Part shown: positions 15,193 to 25,440 of the stretch, piece by piece
How positions within the stretch are numbered: the stretch's first letter is position 1
Layout of the letters: every line of letters begins with the position of its first letter
Assembly (NCBI RefSeq): GCF_002024805.1
Contig: NZ_CP014337.1
Span: 1,674,001-1,738,000 of the forward strand
DNA from: Elizabethkingia bruuniana
GTDB taxonomy: Bacteria > Bacteroidota > Bacteroidia > Flavobacteriales > Weeksellaceae
Reading direction: 5' to 3'
Length of the DNA stretch: 64,000 nt
Position numbers and translations under genes: made by a program
The notes under the pieces: model-generated
Databases searched by the model: none
What the model was told of the DNA's origin: nothing
What the model saw: the letters and a program-made list of their open reading frames with translations, nothing else

Positions 15193-18100
15193 TTACATTT
15201 CCTGCATTTGGAAAGTCATAGACTCTATTACTTTTACCAGAGCTTCTACAGTATCCATGGATGTTAGACATGGCACACCGTTTTCAACGCTTGCTCTACG
15301 GATTCGGAAACCGTCTCTTTCGATCTCTTTTCCTTTAGTCATCGTATTTACCACAAACTGGATTCCTCCTTTCTGGATCAGGTCGATTAAATCTTCTTCA
15401 GCAGAGTCATCTACTTTGTTTACTACTTCAGCACGAACTCCGTTTTCTTCGAAATATTTAGCTGTTCCGTTTGTTGCATAAATCTTGTAGCCAATATTTG
15501 CAAATCTGGAGGCCAAGTCAAATGCTTCAGGCTTATGTTTGTCAGCTACAGTGAACAATACTGCTCCGTGTAATGGCACTTTTCTTCCTGCAGCGATCAA
15601 ACCTTTATATAGTGCTTTTTCCAGTGTAATATCTTTCCCCATTACCTCACCTGTAGACTTCATCTCAGGTCCTAAGGTAATATCTACTTTGTGAAGCTTG
15701 CTGAAAGAGAATACCGGTACTTTTACAAAGATTCCTTCTTTGTTTGGTACCAGACCATTTTCATAACCTTGTTCTTTAAGACTCTTACCAAGGATTGCTT
15801 TTGTAGCGATATTTGCCATCGGTACTTCGGTAATTTTACTTAAGAATGGTACTGTACGGCTGGATCTTGGATTAACCTCGATTACATATACATTTCCTTC
15901 GCTTAGTACATACTGAATATTCATTAATCCAACTACTTTAAGTCCTTTTGCAAGGCGGATGGTGTAGTCTACCAAATCATTAAGATTTTCCTGGCAGATA
16001 TTTTGTGGCGGATAAACTGCGATAGAGTCTCCGGAGTGAACTCCGGCTCTTTCAATATGTTCCATAATCCCTGGAATTACCACTGTTTCTCCATCACAGA
16101 TAGCATCTACTTCAACCTCTTTACCTGTTAGATAACGGTCGATTAGTACCGGCTGTTCCGGGCTTGCTTCTACAGCAAATTCCATGTAATGTTCCAGTTC
16201 ACTTTGCTTGTATACAATTTCCATTGCACGTCCTCCTAATACGTAGCTTGGACGTACTAAAACGGGATATCCAATTTCATTGGCAATTACAACTGCATCT
16301 TCTTTAGAGAAACATGTTTTTCCTAGTGGCTGAGGAATTCCAAGTTCCTGAAGTGCCTGCTCGAATTTATCTCTGTTTTCAGCTCTGTCAAGATCTTCTA
16401 ATGAAGTTCCCAGAATCTGAACACCATGTTTAGCTAATTTATCAGCAAGGTTAATTGCTGTCTGACCTCCAAACTGTACTACAACTCCTTTAGGCTTCTC
16501 AAGGTCGATAATACTCATTACATCTTCCTCTGTTAATGGTTCGAAGTATAATTTGTCCGAGATAGAGAAGTCTGTAGAAACTGTTTCCGGGTTGTTGTTG
16601 ATAATGATAGCTTCGTAACCCATCTCTTTAATCGCCCATACAGAGTGTACCGTTGCGTAGTCGAATTCAACTCCTTGTCCGATACGGATAGGTCCTGAAC
16701 CTAATACTATAATCTTTTCCTTATCTGTTACAACACTTTCGTTTTCCTCTTCATAAGTTCCGTAGAAGTATGGTGTTTCAGATTCGAACTCTGCTGCACA
16801 AGTGTCAACCATTTTATATACCGGGATGATTCCGTTTTCCTTACGGAATTTGTAAACTTCATCCTGAGTCACATTCCAAAGGTGAGCGATGTTTACATCA
16901 GAGAATCCAAGTTTCTTAGCCTCTCTCAGAACTTCAGCATTTTTAAGATTCTCAGCAATCGTCTTTTCAAAGTCTACAAGCTTTTTGAATTTCCATACAA
17001 AGAACTTGTCTATCTTACTCCATTCTACGATTTGCTCCCAAGAGTAACCTCTTCTTAAAGCATCTCCTATAATGAACATTCTCTCGTCGTCAGCTACACG
17101 AATTCTTCTTTCGATATCAGCCGGAGTTAAAGCTTCTGCTGCTTTAGTTTTCAGGCCTAAGTGTTGAATACCCGTTTCCAGAGAGCGGATAGCCTTCATA
17201 ATAGACTCTTCGAAGTTTCTTCCGATAGCCATTACCTCTCCTGTCGCTTTCATCTGTGTAGAAAGCTTTCTGTCTGCTGTTTCGAATTTATCGAACGGGA
17301 AACGAGGAATCTTTGTTACCACGTAGTCTAATGCAGGCTCGAAGCAAGCATAAGTTTTACCAGTAACCGGATTCATCATCTCATCCAGTGTAAGACCAAC
17401 TGCGATTTTTGCAGCCAACTTAGCGATAGGATATCCTGTTGCTTTTGAAGCTAAGGCAGATGAACGGCTAACTCTTGGATTAACCTCGATAATATAGTAA
17501 TCGAATGAATGCGGGTCTAAAGCTAATTGTACATTACATCCTCCCTCAATTCCCAGGGCACGGATAATTTTCAGAGAAGCATTTCTAAGAAGCTGATATT
17601 CTCTGTCGGATAATGTCTGAGATGGTGCAACTACGATAGAGTCTCCGGTGTGGATACCTACCGGATCTATATTCTCCATGTTACACACTACGATGGCATT
17701 GTCGTTTGCATCACGCATTACCTCGTATTCTATTTCCTTGAATCCGGCAATAGATTTCTCGATAAGACACTGTGTAACCGGGCTGTATTTAAGACCATTA
17801 GCTGTAATTTCTTTTAGCTCTGTCGCGTTAGATGCAATACCACCACCTGTTCCACCAAGTGTAAAGGCCGGTCTTACAATTACCGGATAGCCTATATTCT
17901 GAGCAAATTCTAATGCTCCTTGTATTGTTGTTACAATTTCAGATTCAGGAACTGGTTCTTTCAATTCTCTCATTAGTTCGCGGAACAAGTCGCGGTCTTC
18001 AGCCTGATTAATTGCTGAAAGTTTAGTTCCTAAAACTTCTACTTTGCATTCTTCTAAGATTCCAGAATTTTCAAGTTCCACTGCCATGTTAAGACCCGTC

Positions 18101-18375
18101 TGACCTCCTAAAGTGGGAAGTAAAGCATCTGGTCTTTCTTTACGGATAATTCTGCTTACAAATTCCAGAGAGATAGGCTCGATATATACTTTATCTGCAA
18201 TCTCTACATCTGTCATAATTGTTGCAGGGTTAGAGTTTACCAATATTACTCGGTATCCCTCTTCTTTTAGTGCCAAACAAGCCTGCGTTCCTGCATAGTC
18301 AAATTCTGCAGCCTGTCCGATGATAATAGGTCCGGAACCAATTACCAAAATAGTTTTTATATCGTTTCTTTTCAT
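15193..18375 (-). CDS. carB: Carbamoyl-phosphate synthase large subunit
   Basis: Makes carbamoyl phosphate from ammonia (delivered by CarA), bicarbonate and two ATP for pyrimidine and arginine synthesis. The start at 18375 ([17 protein letters not shown]) is chosen over 18393 because it matches the family N-terminus. Length ~1060 residues, as usual. The two homologous ATP-grasp halves begin with [26 protein letters not shown] and [25 protein letters not shown]. The C-terminal ~120 residues carry the allosteric MGS-like domain ([40 protein letters not shown]). It is the last gene of the pyrB-carA-(four-helix)-carB operon. Confidence 0.98.
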   Translation of the reverse strand: MKRNDIKTILVIGSGPIIIGQAAEFDYAGTQACLALKEEGYRVILVNSNPATIMTDVEIADKVYIEPISLEFVSRIIRKERPDALLPTLGGQTGLNMAVELENSGILEECKVEVLGTKLSAINQAEDRDLFRELMRELKEPVPESEIVTTIQGALEFAQNIGYPVIVRPAFTLGGTGGGIASNATELKEITANGLKYSPVTQCLIEKSIAGFKEIEYEVMRDANDNAIVVCNMENIDPVGIHTGDSIVVAPSQTLSDREYQLLRNASLKIIRALGIEGGCNVQLALDPHSFDYYIIEVNPRVSRSSALASKATGYPIAKLAAKIAVGLTLDEMMNPVTGKTYACFEPALDYVVTKIPRFPFDKFETADRKLSTQMKATGEVMAIGRNFEESIMKAIRSLETGIQHLGLKTKAAEALTPADIERRIRVADDERMFIIGDALRRGYSWEQIVEWSKIDKFFVWKFKKLVDFEKTIAENLKNAEVLREAKKLGFSDVNIAHLWNVTQDEVYKFRKENGIIPVYKMVDTCAAEFESETPYFYGTYEEENESVVTDKEKIIVLGSGPIRIGQGVEFDYATVHSVWAIKEMGYEAIIINNNPETVSTDFSISDKLYFEPLTEEDVMSIIDLEKPKGVVVQFGGQTAINLADKLAKHGVQILGTSLEDLDRAENRDKFEQALQELGIPQPLGKTCFSKEDAVVIANEIGYPVLVRPSYVLGGRAMEIVYKQSELEHYMEFAVEASPEQPVLIDRYLTGKEVEVDAICDGETVVIPGIMEHIERAGVHSGDSIAVYPPQNICQENLNDLVDYTIRLAKGLKVVGLMNIQYVLSEGNVYVIEVNPRSSRTVPFLSKITEVPMANIATKAILGKSLKEQGYENGLVPNKEGIFVKVPVFSFSKLHKVDITLGPEMKSTGEVMGKDITLEKALYKGLIAAGRKVPLHGAVLFTVADKHKPEAFDLASRFANIGYKIYATNGTAKYFEENGVRAEVVNKVDDSAEEDLIDLIQKGGIQFVVNTMTKGKEIERDGFRIRRASVENGVPCLTSMDTVEALVKVIESMTFQMQEM

Positions 18376-18420
18376 AGGTTTAAAATGTAACAATTTATCA
18401 ATCTAACAGTGTAACAATAT

Positions 18421-18783
18421 TTATTCACCGTTTTCTTTTGATAAACTTGTGCTTAAAATTTTATAAATAATTTTTCCAATTTCTATAATCTGTGTTTCCA
18501 AATTATCATTGAATGGATAATTTTCAGAATGTTTACACAGATATAGCCAATATTTTGTTTCTTCAAGCTCTTTGGCTGCTAATTTCACTTTATTGACAAA
18601 ATCTTTTTTACTATATGGATTTTGTGCTTCGAAAGAATTTGCACCGATGCTTGTTCCAGAACGTAATAATTGTTTAGCAATAACAAATTTCTTTTTACTT
18701 TCCAATAACTCACAGAACACTATAATATCTAAAGAGAATTTAACTGTCTTTTCAATTAAAGGATTGTTTTCGAAATTAATCAT
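18421..18783 (-). CDS. Four-helix-bundle protein (S23/IVP-type) inside the car operon
   Basis: 120 residues of the small four-helix-bundle family (TIGR02436, originally seen as an insert in 23S rRNA genes). Typical pieces are NPLIEKTVKFSLDIIVFCE, KQLLRSGTSIGANSFEAQNPYSKKDFVNKVKLAAKELEETKYWLYL and the late IIEIGKIIYKIL. Function is not established. It sits between carA (stop 18795-18797) and carB with short gaps (11 and 45 bp) on the same strand, so it is co-transcribed with the pyrimidine genes. The insertion into an otherwise standard operon suggests recent acquisition. Confidence 0.9.
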   Translation of the reverse strand: MINFENNPLIEKTVKFSLDIIVFCELLESKKKFVIAKQLLRSGTSIGANSFEAQNPYSKKDFVNKVKLAAKELEETKYWLYLCKHSENYPFNDNLETQIIEIGKIIYKILSTSLSKENGE

Positions 18784-18794
18784 TTTAATTATTG

Positions 18795-19877
18795 TTAAAC
18801 TGATACATTTTTAAATTGGTACATCATACTAATAAACTCATCAAATAGATAGTTTGCATCTTCAGGACCTGGACTAGCTTCCGGGTGATACTGAACTGAG
18901 AAGCAAGGGTGTATTTTGTGTTTTACACCTTCGTTGGTTCTGTCATTTAGTGCTATGTGAGTTTCTTCAAGATCAGTATTCTTTAAAGATTCCTGATCTA
19001 CAGCATAACCATGGTTTTGAGAGGTAATGCTTACTTTATTTGTTTTAAGGTCTAATACAGGGTGATTTCCTCCTCTGTGGCCAAATTTCAATTTGAATGT
19101 CTTCGCTCCGCAAGCTAAGCTTATCAGCTGGTGCCCCATACAGATTCCGAAGATTGGAACTTTTCCTAAAAGACCTCTGATCATTTCAAGAGCATGTGGT
19201 ACGTCCTCCGGATCACCAGGACCATTAGACAACATAATCCCGTCCGGGTTAATCATCATGATTTCTTCAGCTGTGATATCTTGAGATACGACTGTTACAT
19301 CACAATCTCTCTGAGTCAGTTCTCTAAGGATTCCCAGTTTTGCACCAAAGTCTACTAAAACTACTTTTAACCCACGTCCCGGGCTTGCATAATTGGTTTT
19401 CGTAGATACAGCTTCAATCTGGTTAGTTGGGAATGTTGTTGCTTTTAGTTTTTCAACAACAGCTTGTTCATCAGCATTTTCGTCAACGATTTTTCCTTTG
19501 ACAACCCCTTTGCTACGGATAAGTCTCGTTAGCTTTCTGGTATCGATTCCGGAAATTCCACTTAAGTTTTTGTGTTTAAAGAATTCATCCAGATCCATTT
19601 GGCTGCGGAAATTAGAAGGGAAATCACAAACTTCTTTCACAATTAATCCTTTCATAGCAGGTTCGATAGACTCATAATCGTCTCTGTTGATACCGTAATT
19701 CCCAATTAACGGATATGTCATACATACGATCTGACCACAATACGAAGGGTCTGAAATAAGTTCCTGATAGCCGGACATACCGGTATTGAAAACTACTTCT
19801 CCTTCTGTGTCTACGTTGGCACCGAATCCCACCCCGTGGAAAACTTCGCCGCTTTCTAATATTAGCTTTTTCTTCAT
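18795..19877 (-). CDS. carA: Carbamoyl-phosphate synthase small subunit (glutaminase)
   Basis: Hydrolyses glutamine and passes ammonia to CarB. The start at 19877 (MKKKLILESGEVFHGVGFGA) is preferred to 19901 since the family begins KxxLILESGEVF. About 360 residues. The N-terminal domain carries GYQELISDPSYCGQIVCMTYPLIGNYG. The class I glutaminase domain has the nucleophile loop FGICMGHQLISLACG, and the histidine/glutamate dyad is in SVQYHPEASPGPED. Second gene of the operon, 80 bp after pyrB. Confidence 0.98.
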   Translation of the reverse strand: MKKKLILESGEVFHGVGFGANVDTEGEVVFNTGMSGYQELISDPSYCGQIVCMTYPLIGNYGINRDDYESIEPAMKGLIVKEVCDFPSNFRSQMDLDEFFKHKNLSGISGIDTRKLTRLIRSKGVVKGKIVDENADEQAVVEKLKATTFPTNQIEAVSTKTNYASPGRGLKVVLVDFGAKLGILRELTQRDCDVTVVSQDITAEEIMMINPDGIMLSNGPGDPEDVPHALEMIRGLLGKVPIFGICMGHQLISLACGAKTFKLKFGHRGGNHPVLDLKTNKVSITSQNHGYAVDQESLKNTDLEETHIALNDRTNEGVKHKIHPCFSVQYHPEASPGPEDANYLFDEFISMMYQFKNVSV

Positions 19878-19956
19878 TTTATTTTCCTGTACAATGTACA
19901 ATCCATGTTGTACACTATATTTTTATATTAAATTATTTGCTTTATTCTTTTGTTAC

Positions 19957-20853
19957 TTATAGAGTTTTGAATGTGTAGCCTTTTGCTTCCAGCTCGTCTT
20001 TTAGGATAGCCATTCTCGCAAAAACACCGTTCTTCATCTGAGTGAAGATTCTTGAGCGCTTACATTCTACCAGAGTATCATCTATTTCGACACCTCTGTT
20101 TATTGGAGCCGGATGCATAATAATAGCATTGGGTTTCATTGTTTTTTCACGCTCTAATGTCAACCCGTACCTCTTATGGTATTCAGCATCTGTATAGCTC
20201 ATCTTATCATCATGCCTTTCATGCTGAATCCTCAGAAGCATTAGTACATCTACATCTTTTATAAGCTCATCCAGGGGTTGATAAGTACCATTGATAATAG
20301 CGCCTTCATCAAACCATTTGGATGGACCGGAGAAGCTAACTCTTGCACCCAGTTTTCTTAAAGCCTGAGCATTTGAGTTGGCAACACGGCTATGCTTCAC
20401 ATCGCCTACGATACCGACCTTTAGTCCCTCAAAGCTTCCAAACTCTTGTTTTATTGTCAACAAATCCAACATTGACTGACTTGGATGGTTTCCTTTACCA
20501 TCACCACCGTTGATAATCGGAATATTAATATTGTCCAGCTGATCAAAGTAATGATCTTCTTTATGACGAATGACAACAATATTTACACCTATAGATTCTA
20601 TTGTTTTTACAGTATCATATAAGCTTTCTCCTTTGTTAACCGAACTGGTCATTGCTTCAAAAGGCACGACTTGTAGTCCGAGTTTTCTTTCAGCCATATC
20701 AAAACTTGTTTTGGTACGGGTGCTGTCTTCGAAGAACATGTTTGCGCAAAAGCAATCACCTACAATTTTAGCTTGTTTACCATTAGCAAATTCAGCAGCT
20801 TCTTCGAGAATTTTTTCAATCTTTTCTGTACTTAGTTCGGTTATTGTTAGCAT
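19957..20853 (-). CDS. pyrB: Aspartate carbamoyltransferase catalytic chain
   Basis: Condenses carbamoyl phosphate with aspartate, the first committed step of pyrimidine synthesis. 298 residues, the normal length of the catalytic chain. The carbamoyl-phosphate site is [24 protein letters not shown] (STRTKTS), and the later motifs are [18 protein letters not shown] (HPxQ) and [12 protein letters not shown]. No pyrI regulatory chain is visible nearby. It is the first structural gene of the operon. A leader peptide plus terminator lies immediately upstream (20878-20984), see separate entries. Confidence 0.98.
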   Translation of the reverse strand: MLTITELSTEKIEKILEEAAEFANGKQAKIVGDCFCANMFFEDSTRTKTSFDMAERKLGLQVVPFEAMTSSVNKGESLYDTVKTIESIGVNIVVIRHKEDHYFDQLDNINIPIINGGDGKGNHPSQSMLDLLTIKQEFGSFEGLKVGIVGDVKHSRVANSNAQALRKLGARVSFSGPSKWFDEGAIINGTYQPLDELIKDVDVLMLLRIQHERHDDKMSYTDAEYHKRYGLTLEREKTMKPNAIIMHPAPINRGVEIDDTLVECKRSRIFTQMKNGVFARMAILKDELEAKGYTFKTL

Positions 20854-20877
20854 ATTATCTATAGTTTAAGCATAAAA

Positions 20878-20905
20878 AAAACGAAGACCAAAAAGCCTTC
20901 GTTTT
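20878..20905 (-). terminator. Attenuator hairpin upstream of pyrB
   Basis: On the minus strand AAAACGAAG (complement of 20897-20905) and CTTCGTTTT (complement of 20878-20886) pair around a 10-base loop, and the stem continues into a run of eight T (20873-20880). It ends about 20 bases before the pyrB ATG, so it must be read through to express the operon. The leader-peptide stop codon lies in its first arm. Confidence 0.88.
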
Positions 20906-20984
20906 AAAAAATAAATATCTTTATGGCTGGTAAGCCATCAAATTTCACGTCTTGTACTTGTATAGTAGGGTGCAATGTTTCCAT
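20904..20984 (-). CDS. Putative pyrB leader peptide (26 codons)
   Basis: Minus-strand ATG at 20984 followed by 25 sense codons and TAA at 20904-20906, read codon by codon: METLHPTIQVQDVKFDGLPA then IKIFIF. The stop lies in the first arm of the terminator upstream of pyrB. The final codons encode a U-rich RNA run (ATATTTATTTTTTAA). The layout is that of the enterobacterial pyrBI attenuator, in which slow transcription at a U-run under low UTP lets the translating ribosome catch up and prevent terminator formation. The start lies only 6 bases after the -7 promoter element, so the RNA may be almost leaderless. Not proven; conservation in related genomes is the main test. Confidence 0.55.
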   Translation of the reverse strand: METLHPTIQVQDVKFDGLPAIKIFIF

Positions 20985-20990
20985 TGGGTG

Positions 20991-21023
20991 CAAATATACA
21001 ACAAAATTATATTGCTAAACAAA
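20991..21023 (-). promoter_or_regulatory. Promoter of the pyrB-carA-carB operon
   Basis: On the minus strand, TTTG (21020-21023), a 21-base spacer and TATATTTG (20991-20998) match the Bacteroidota promoter consensus. Transcription should begin about where the leader peptide starts (near 20984-20987). Confidence 0.75.
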
Positions 21024-21179
21024 TAATCCTCCTTAAAAAAGGTTAAATTTTATGTTCAATCTTAATTATAAAAGATTTATCCGCTTAAAAGGCATATTAA
21101 CAGAAAAGTTATATCTGCAATTCCTGAAAAATCACTAACTTTCTTCTTTGAATTGATTAAAAACAAAAATCTATAATCC

Positions 21180-23096
21180 ATGAGTAACAACTATAAGGTG
21201 CACAACCTTCCTGATTATTTTAAACAGTATAAAAAATCCATTAAAAACCCTAAAAAATTCTGGGACAAAATTGCAGATGAAAACTTCGTATGGTACCAAA
21301 GATGGAGCAAGGTTCTGGAATACGATATGGAGGAAGCCAACATCAAATGGTTTAAAAACGCAAAACTAAATATTACCAAAAATTGTCTGGACAGGCATCT
21401 TAATGAAAGAGGAGATAAAACAGCTATAATCTGGGAACCTAATGATCCTAAAGAAGAGGCACAGCATATTACGTATAAAGATTTGCATGAAAGAGTATGC
21501 AAAATGGCCAATGTACTAACTGAAATGGGAGTAGAAAAAGGCGATCGTGTATGTATATATTTACCTATGATTCCGGAACTGGCAGTAACAATGTTGGCTT
21601 GTGCCAAAATGGGAGCTGTACATTCTGTTATTTTCGCTGGCTTCTCTTCTTCTGCAATAGCTTCCAGAGCACAGGATTGTGGTGCAAAAGTAATTGTATG
21701 TTCTGACGGCAGCTATAGAGGAAACAAGGCACTTGACCTTAAAGGTATTGTAGATGAGGCTTTGGACAACCATAATACAGGTATTGAAAAAGTATTGGTG
21801 GTAAAACGTACCAATACTGAAGTTAAAATGAAAGAAGGAAGAGATTTCTGGTTAGATGATTATTATGAAAAAGCTTCTTCTGATTTTGTTACCAAAGTAA
21901 TGGATGCGGAAGATCCTTTATTTATACTTTACACATCCGGTTCTACTGGTAAGCCAAAAGGTATGTTGCACACATGCGCCGGCTATATGGTATATACCGC
22001 TTATACTTTTAAAAATGTATTCGATTATCAGGAAAATGATATTTACTGGTGTACGGCAGATATAGGCTGGATTACTGGACACTCTTATATATTATATGGT
22101 CCATTATGTAATGGTGCCACTACTATTATTTTCGAAGGCGTCCCTAGTTATCCTGAAGCAGATCGCTTCTGGCAGGTAGTTGAGAAACATAAAGTAACCC
22201 AATTCTATACTGCGCCAACAGCTATCCGTTCTCTGGCTAAAGAAAATTCTGAATGGGTGGACAAGCATGATCTTAGCAGTTTAAGAGTTATTGGCTCTGT
22301 AGGTGAACCTATAAACGATGAAGCATGGCACTGGTATAATGACCACGTAGGAAATAAAAAATGCCCGATTGTAGATACCTGGTGGCAAACAGAGACAGGT
22401 GGTATCCTTATATCCCCTATCCCATTTGTTACACCTACTAAACCTACCTATGCAACCTTACCTTTACCGGGAGTCCAGCCAGTATTAATGGATGATAAAC
22501 GCAATGAGATAACAGGTAACCAGGTTACCGGAAACCTTTGTATCCGCTTCCCGTGGCCCGGAATCGCTCGTACGATATGGGGAGACCATCAACGTTATAA
22601 AGAAACTTATTTCTCAGCTTTCCCTGGCAAGTATTTCACAGGTGATGGTGCATTAAGAGATGAGGTTGGCTATTACCGTATTACAGGACGTGTAGATGAT
22701 GTTATTATTGTATCAGGTCACAATCTGGGCACTGCACCAATTGAAGACAGCATCAACCTTCACCCTGCTGTTGCAGAATCTGCAATTGTAGGTTACCCTC
22801 ACGATATTAAAGGAAATGCATTATATGGTTATGTAATCCTTAAAGAAACTGGTGAAAACCGTGATAAAGATAATCTTAAAAAAGAAATCAACCTCCTGAT
22901 TGCTGATAGTATTGGTCCAATTGCCAAATTGGACAAAATTCAGTTTGTATCTGCACTTCCTAAAACGCGTTCAGGAAAAATTATGAGACGGATTTTAAGA
23001 AAGATAGCCGAAGGAGACTTCAGCAATTTCGGGGATATCTCAACACTATTAAACCCTGAGATTGTAGAAGAAATAAAGAATGAACGTATCGAATAA
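21180..23096 (+). CDS. acs: Acetyl-CoA synthetase
   Basis: Activates acetate to acetyl-CoA through acetyl-AMP. 638 residues, close to the usual ~650. The adenylate-forming motifs are all visible: P-loop LYTSGSTGKPKGMLHT, the middle motif DTWWQTETGGI, the DGALRDEVGYYRITGRVDDVIIVSGHNLG hinge, and the C-terminal catalytic lysine in LPKTRSGKIMRR (the residue normally regulated by acetylation). Monocistronic or with the small gene 63 bp downstream. It is divergent from the pyrB operon. Confidence 0.98.
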   Translation: MSNNYKVHNLPDYFKQYKKSIKNPKKFWDKIADENFVWYQRWSKVLEYDMEEANIKWFKNAKLNITKNCLDRHLNERGDKTAIIWEPNDPKEEAQHITYKDLHERVCKMANVLTEMGVEKGDRVCIYLPMIPELAVTMLACAKMGAVHSVIFAGFSSSAIASRAQDCGAKVIVCSDGSYRGNKALDLKGIVDEALDNHNTGIEKVLVVKRTNTEVKMKEGRDFWLDDYYEKASSDFVTKVMDAEDPLFILYTSGSTGKPKGMLHTCAGYMVYTAYTFKNVFDYQENDIYWCTADIGWITGHSYILYGPLCNGATTIIFEGVPSYPEADRFWQVVEKHKVTQFYTAPTAIRSLAKENSEWVDKHDLSSLRVIGSVGEPINDEAWHWYNDHVGNKKCPIVDTWWQTETGGILISPIPFVTPTKPTYATLPLPGVQPVLMDDKRNEITGNQVTGNLCIRFPWPGIARTIWGDHQRYKETYFSAFPGKYFTGDGALRDEVGYYRITGRVDDVIIVSGHNLGTAPIEDSINLHPAVAESAIVGYPHDIKGNALYGYVILKETGENRDKDNLKKEINLLIADSIGPIAKLDKIQFVSALPKTRSGKIMRRILRKIAEGDFSNFGDISTLLNPEIVEEIKNERIE

Positions 23097-23159
23097 TATT
23101 TTGTTATCATTATATAATATTTTTTAATAACTTTATAGAGGATTAAAAAAATCTTTGCC

Positions 23160-23525
23160 ATGTCTAATATCATAACCGGATTATTTAATAATCAACGCGA
23201 CTACAAAAAACTGGAGACCGACCTGGAAAACTCCGGATTTAGTAATTCAGATTATATTGTATATCTGAACGAAGATGTGAATGCTAATTATATGGCCAGC
23301 GTTGTGATCAAAACTGATAGTGAAGCTGAAAAAGCTAAACTGGTTTTCGATCAGAATAATGTGCTAAAAGTTTATTGGTTTGAAAATATGACCATTGACG
23401 ATGCTAAAAGTTATGAAAATCTGAAAAAAGAAATCGATGTAAGGAATAAATATCAGATTCATAGCTTTCCAGATCTTAAGTTTAAGTCTTCAAGTGAAGG
23501 AATGGGATCTGAAGTTAAATCTTAA
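23160..23525 (+). CDS. Small soluble protein, stress-protein-like
   Basis: 121 residues, no signal peptide. The opening SNIITGLFNNQRDYKKLETDLENSGFSNSDYIVYLNEDV resembles the GsiB/YflT-type heat- and general-stress domain: a short beta-alpha unit in which a residue pair is compared between two segments. It continues VVIKTDSEAEKAKLVFDQNNVLKVYWFENMTIDDAKSYENLKKEI, and the C-terminus is low complexity and hydrophilic (KSSSEGMGSEVKS). The family assignment is a guess from the fold pattern. It is separated from acs by 63 bp and followed by a strong terminator. Confidence 0.7.
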   Translation: MSNIITGLFNNQRDYKKLETDLENSGFSNSDYIVYLNEDVNANYMASVVIKTDSEAEKAKLVFDQNNVLKVYWFENMTIDDAKSYENLKKEIDVRNKYQIHSFPDLKFKSSSEGMGSEVKS

Positions 23526-23553
23526 TTTTTTTTACTACTCTTAATGAACTACT

Positions 23554-23579
23554 CCGCAGGATTTTTCCTGCGGTTTTTT
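23554..23579 (+). terminator. Intrinsic terminator
   Basis: CCGCAGG-atttttC... pairs as CCGCAGG (23554-23560) with CCTGCGG (23567-23573), followed by TTTTTTA. It closes the acs/small-protein unit. Confidence 0.9.
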
Positions 23580-23654
23580 ATTTTCGCTCTTCTTATTTAG
23601 CAACTAAATTGCACGTATTAGCTTTTTAATACGCTCCATTCATTTGATTTCCTT

Positions 23655-23662
23655 TATCTTTG
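23655..23662 (+). promoter_or_regulatory. -7 element upstream of the GH43 gene
   Basis: TATCTTTG matches TAnnTTTG and lies 17 bases before the ATG at 23680. No convincing -33 TTG is seen at the right distance, so it may depend on an activator. Confidence 0.5.
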
Positions 23663-23679
23663 ATTGTATATACTAGTTT

Positions 23680-25437
23680 ATGAAGAAGATTCTTTTCGGA
23701 GCAGCAATACTTTCAGTATTTATAGCCAATGCCCAGCAAAAAACATATGCCAATCCTGTAAATGTAGATTACGGCTACACGCCTATTCCTAATTTTGCAA
23801 CACAGGGAAAGCACAGGGCTACTGCCGATCCGGTAATTGTAACTTTCAAAGGAAAATATTTCATGTTTTCTACAAACCAGTGGGGTTACTGGTGGAGCGA
23901 TGACATGCTAAACTGGAAATTTGTGTCCCGTAAATTCCTTCTTCCACAACATAAAGTATATGACGAATTGTGTGCACCGGCTGTCTTTGTAATGAAAGAT
24001 GCTATGTATGTTATTGGTTCTACCCACAATCCTGATTTCCCGATTTGGAAAAGTACAGATCCAACCAAAGACAACTGGGAAATTGCTGTAAAAGAGTTTA
24101 AAGTAGGTGCATGGGATCCCGCCTTCCATTATGATGAAGATACAGACAAGCTTTATTTATACTGGGGCTCCAGTAATGCCTATCCTATTTTGGGAACAGA
24201 GATTAATACCAAAACTTTACAATCTGAAGGTTATGTAAAACCTCTTTTAGGATTAGAGCCTTCAGAGCATGGCTGGGAAAGATTTGGAGAGTATAATGAT
24301 AATACCTTTTTGCCGCCTTTTATAGAAGGGGCATGGATGACCAAGCATAATGGCAAATATTACCTGCAATATGGCGCTCCGGGAACAGAATTCAGTGGCT
24401 ACGGAGATGGCGTCTATGTAAGTGACAAACCTTTGGAGGGCTTTACCTACCAGAGCCACAATCCTTTTTCTTACAAACCCGGCGGATTTGCCCGAGGAGC
24501 CGGACACGGTGCTACATTTGAAGATAATTACAAAAACTGGTGGCATATTTCTACCATAGTTATATCAACTAAAAATAACTTTGAAAGAAGAATGGGTATC
24601 TGGCCTGCCGGATTCGACAAAGATGATGTTATGTACACCAATACAGCTTATGGTGACTACCCTACTTACCTCCCACAATATGCACAGGGAAAAGACTTTA
24701 GCAAAGGACTTTTTGCCGGATGGATGCTGCTCAATTATCAGAAACCCGTTCAGGTTTCCTCTACTTTAGGCGGATTCCAGCCAAACCTGGCAGTAGATGA
24801 AGACATTAAAACCTACTGGAGTGCTAAAACCGGAAATGCCGGAGAATGGTATCAGACAGATTTAGGCGATATCTCTACTGTCAACGCCATACAGATTAAT
24901 TATGCCGATCAGGACGCAGAGTTTTTAGGCAAAACACTAAACAAAATGCACCAGTATAAAATTTATGCTTCTAATGACGGAAAATCCTGGAAAACAATTG
25001 TAGACAAAAGCAAAAACCAAAAAGATGTACCGCACGATTATGTTGAGTTGGAAACTCCGGTGAAAGCACGTTTTCTGAAAATGGAAAACCTGAAAATGCC
25101 TACCGGAAAGTTTGCTTTAAGCGGATTCCGTGTATTTGGTAAGGGGGCTGGAGAAAAACCATCGGCAGTAGAAAATTTTGTTGCACTCCGAGCGGAATCA
25201 AGAAAAAATGCTGATAGAAGAAGTGTATGGTTTAAATGGAAACAGAATGATCTGGCGGATGGTTATGTTATCTATTTTGGCAAATCTCCGGACAAATTAT
25301 ATGGAAGTATTATGGTGTATGGTAAGAATGAATATTACTTTACCGGAGCCGATAAGAGTGATGCTTATTACTTCCAGATTGAAGCTTTTAATTCTAATGG
25401 TATTTCGGAAAGAACTCCGGTAATGAAATCGGAATAG
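23680..25437 (+). CDS. Glycoside hydrolase family 43 protein with discoidin and FN3-like domains
   Basis: 585 residues with a signal peptide (MKKILFGAAILSVFIANAQ). The five-bladed propeller (about 25-340) shows the GH43 acidic triad: Asp50 in TADPVIVTFKGKYFMFST, Asp146 in VGAWDPAFHYDE, and Glu216 in PPFIEGAWMTKHNGKYYLQYG. A discoidin/F5-8C-type carbohydrate-binding domain follows (about 350-480: STLGGFQPNLAVDEDIKTYWSAK...WYQTDLG). Then comes a fibronectin-III-like domain (about 490-585). Likely a secreted or periplasmic enzyme acting on arabinose/xylose/galactose-type glycans; the substrate is not deducible. The endonuclease-like gene starts 3 bp downstream. Confidence 0.92.
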   Translation: MKKILFGAAILSVFIANAQQKTYANPVNVDYGYTPIPNFATQGKHRATADPVIVTFKGKYFMFSTNQWGYWWSDDMLNWKFVSRKFLLPQHKVYDELCAPAVFVMKDAMYVIGSTHNPDFPIWKSTDPTKDNWEIAVKEFKVGAWDPAFHYDEDTDKLYLYWGSSNAYPILGTEINTKTLQSEGYVKPLLGLEPSEHGWERFGEYNDNTFLPPFIEGAWMTKHNGKYYLQYGAPGTEFSGYGDGVYVSDKPLEGFTYQSHNPFSYKPGGFARGAGHGATFEDNYKNWWHISTIVISTKNNFERRMGIWPAGFDKDDVMYTNTAYGDYPTYLPQYAQGKDFSKGLFAGWMLLNYQKPVQVSSTLGGFQPNLAVDEDIKTYWSAKTGNAGEWYQTDLGDISTVNAIQINYADQDAEFLGKTLNKMHQYKIYASNDGKSWKTIVDKSKNQKDVPHDYVELETPVKARFLKMENLKMPTGKFALSGFRVFGKGAGEKPSAVENFVALRAESRKNADRRSVWFKWKQNDLADGYVIYFGKSPDKLYGSIMVYGKNEYYFTGADKSDAYYFQIEAFNSNGISERTPVMKSE

Positions 25438-25440
25438 ACA

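Noticed and set aside
20854-20990. PyrR-binding attenuator or riboswitch for pyrB
   Set aside because: No PyrR-type loop sequence is visible and no pyrR gene is linked. The ORF/terminator overlap fits a coupled-translation leader better, though the small hairpin ATGGCT-tacc-AGCCAT could still have a role.
21215-21607. 130-codon minus-strand frame
   Set aside because: Antisense shadow of acs with no start context and no family resemblance.
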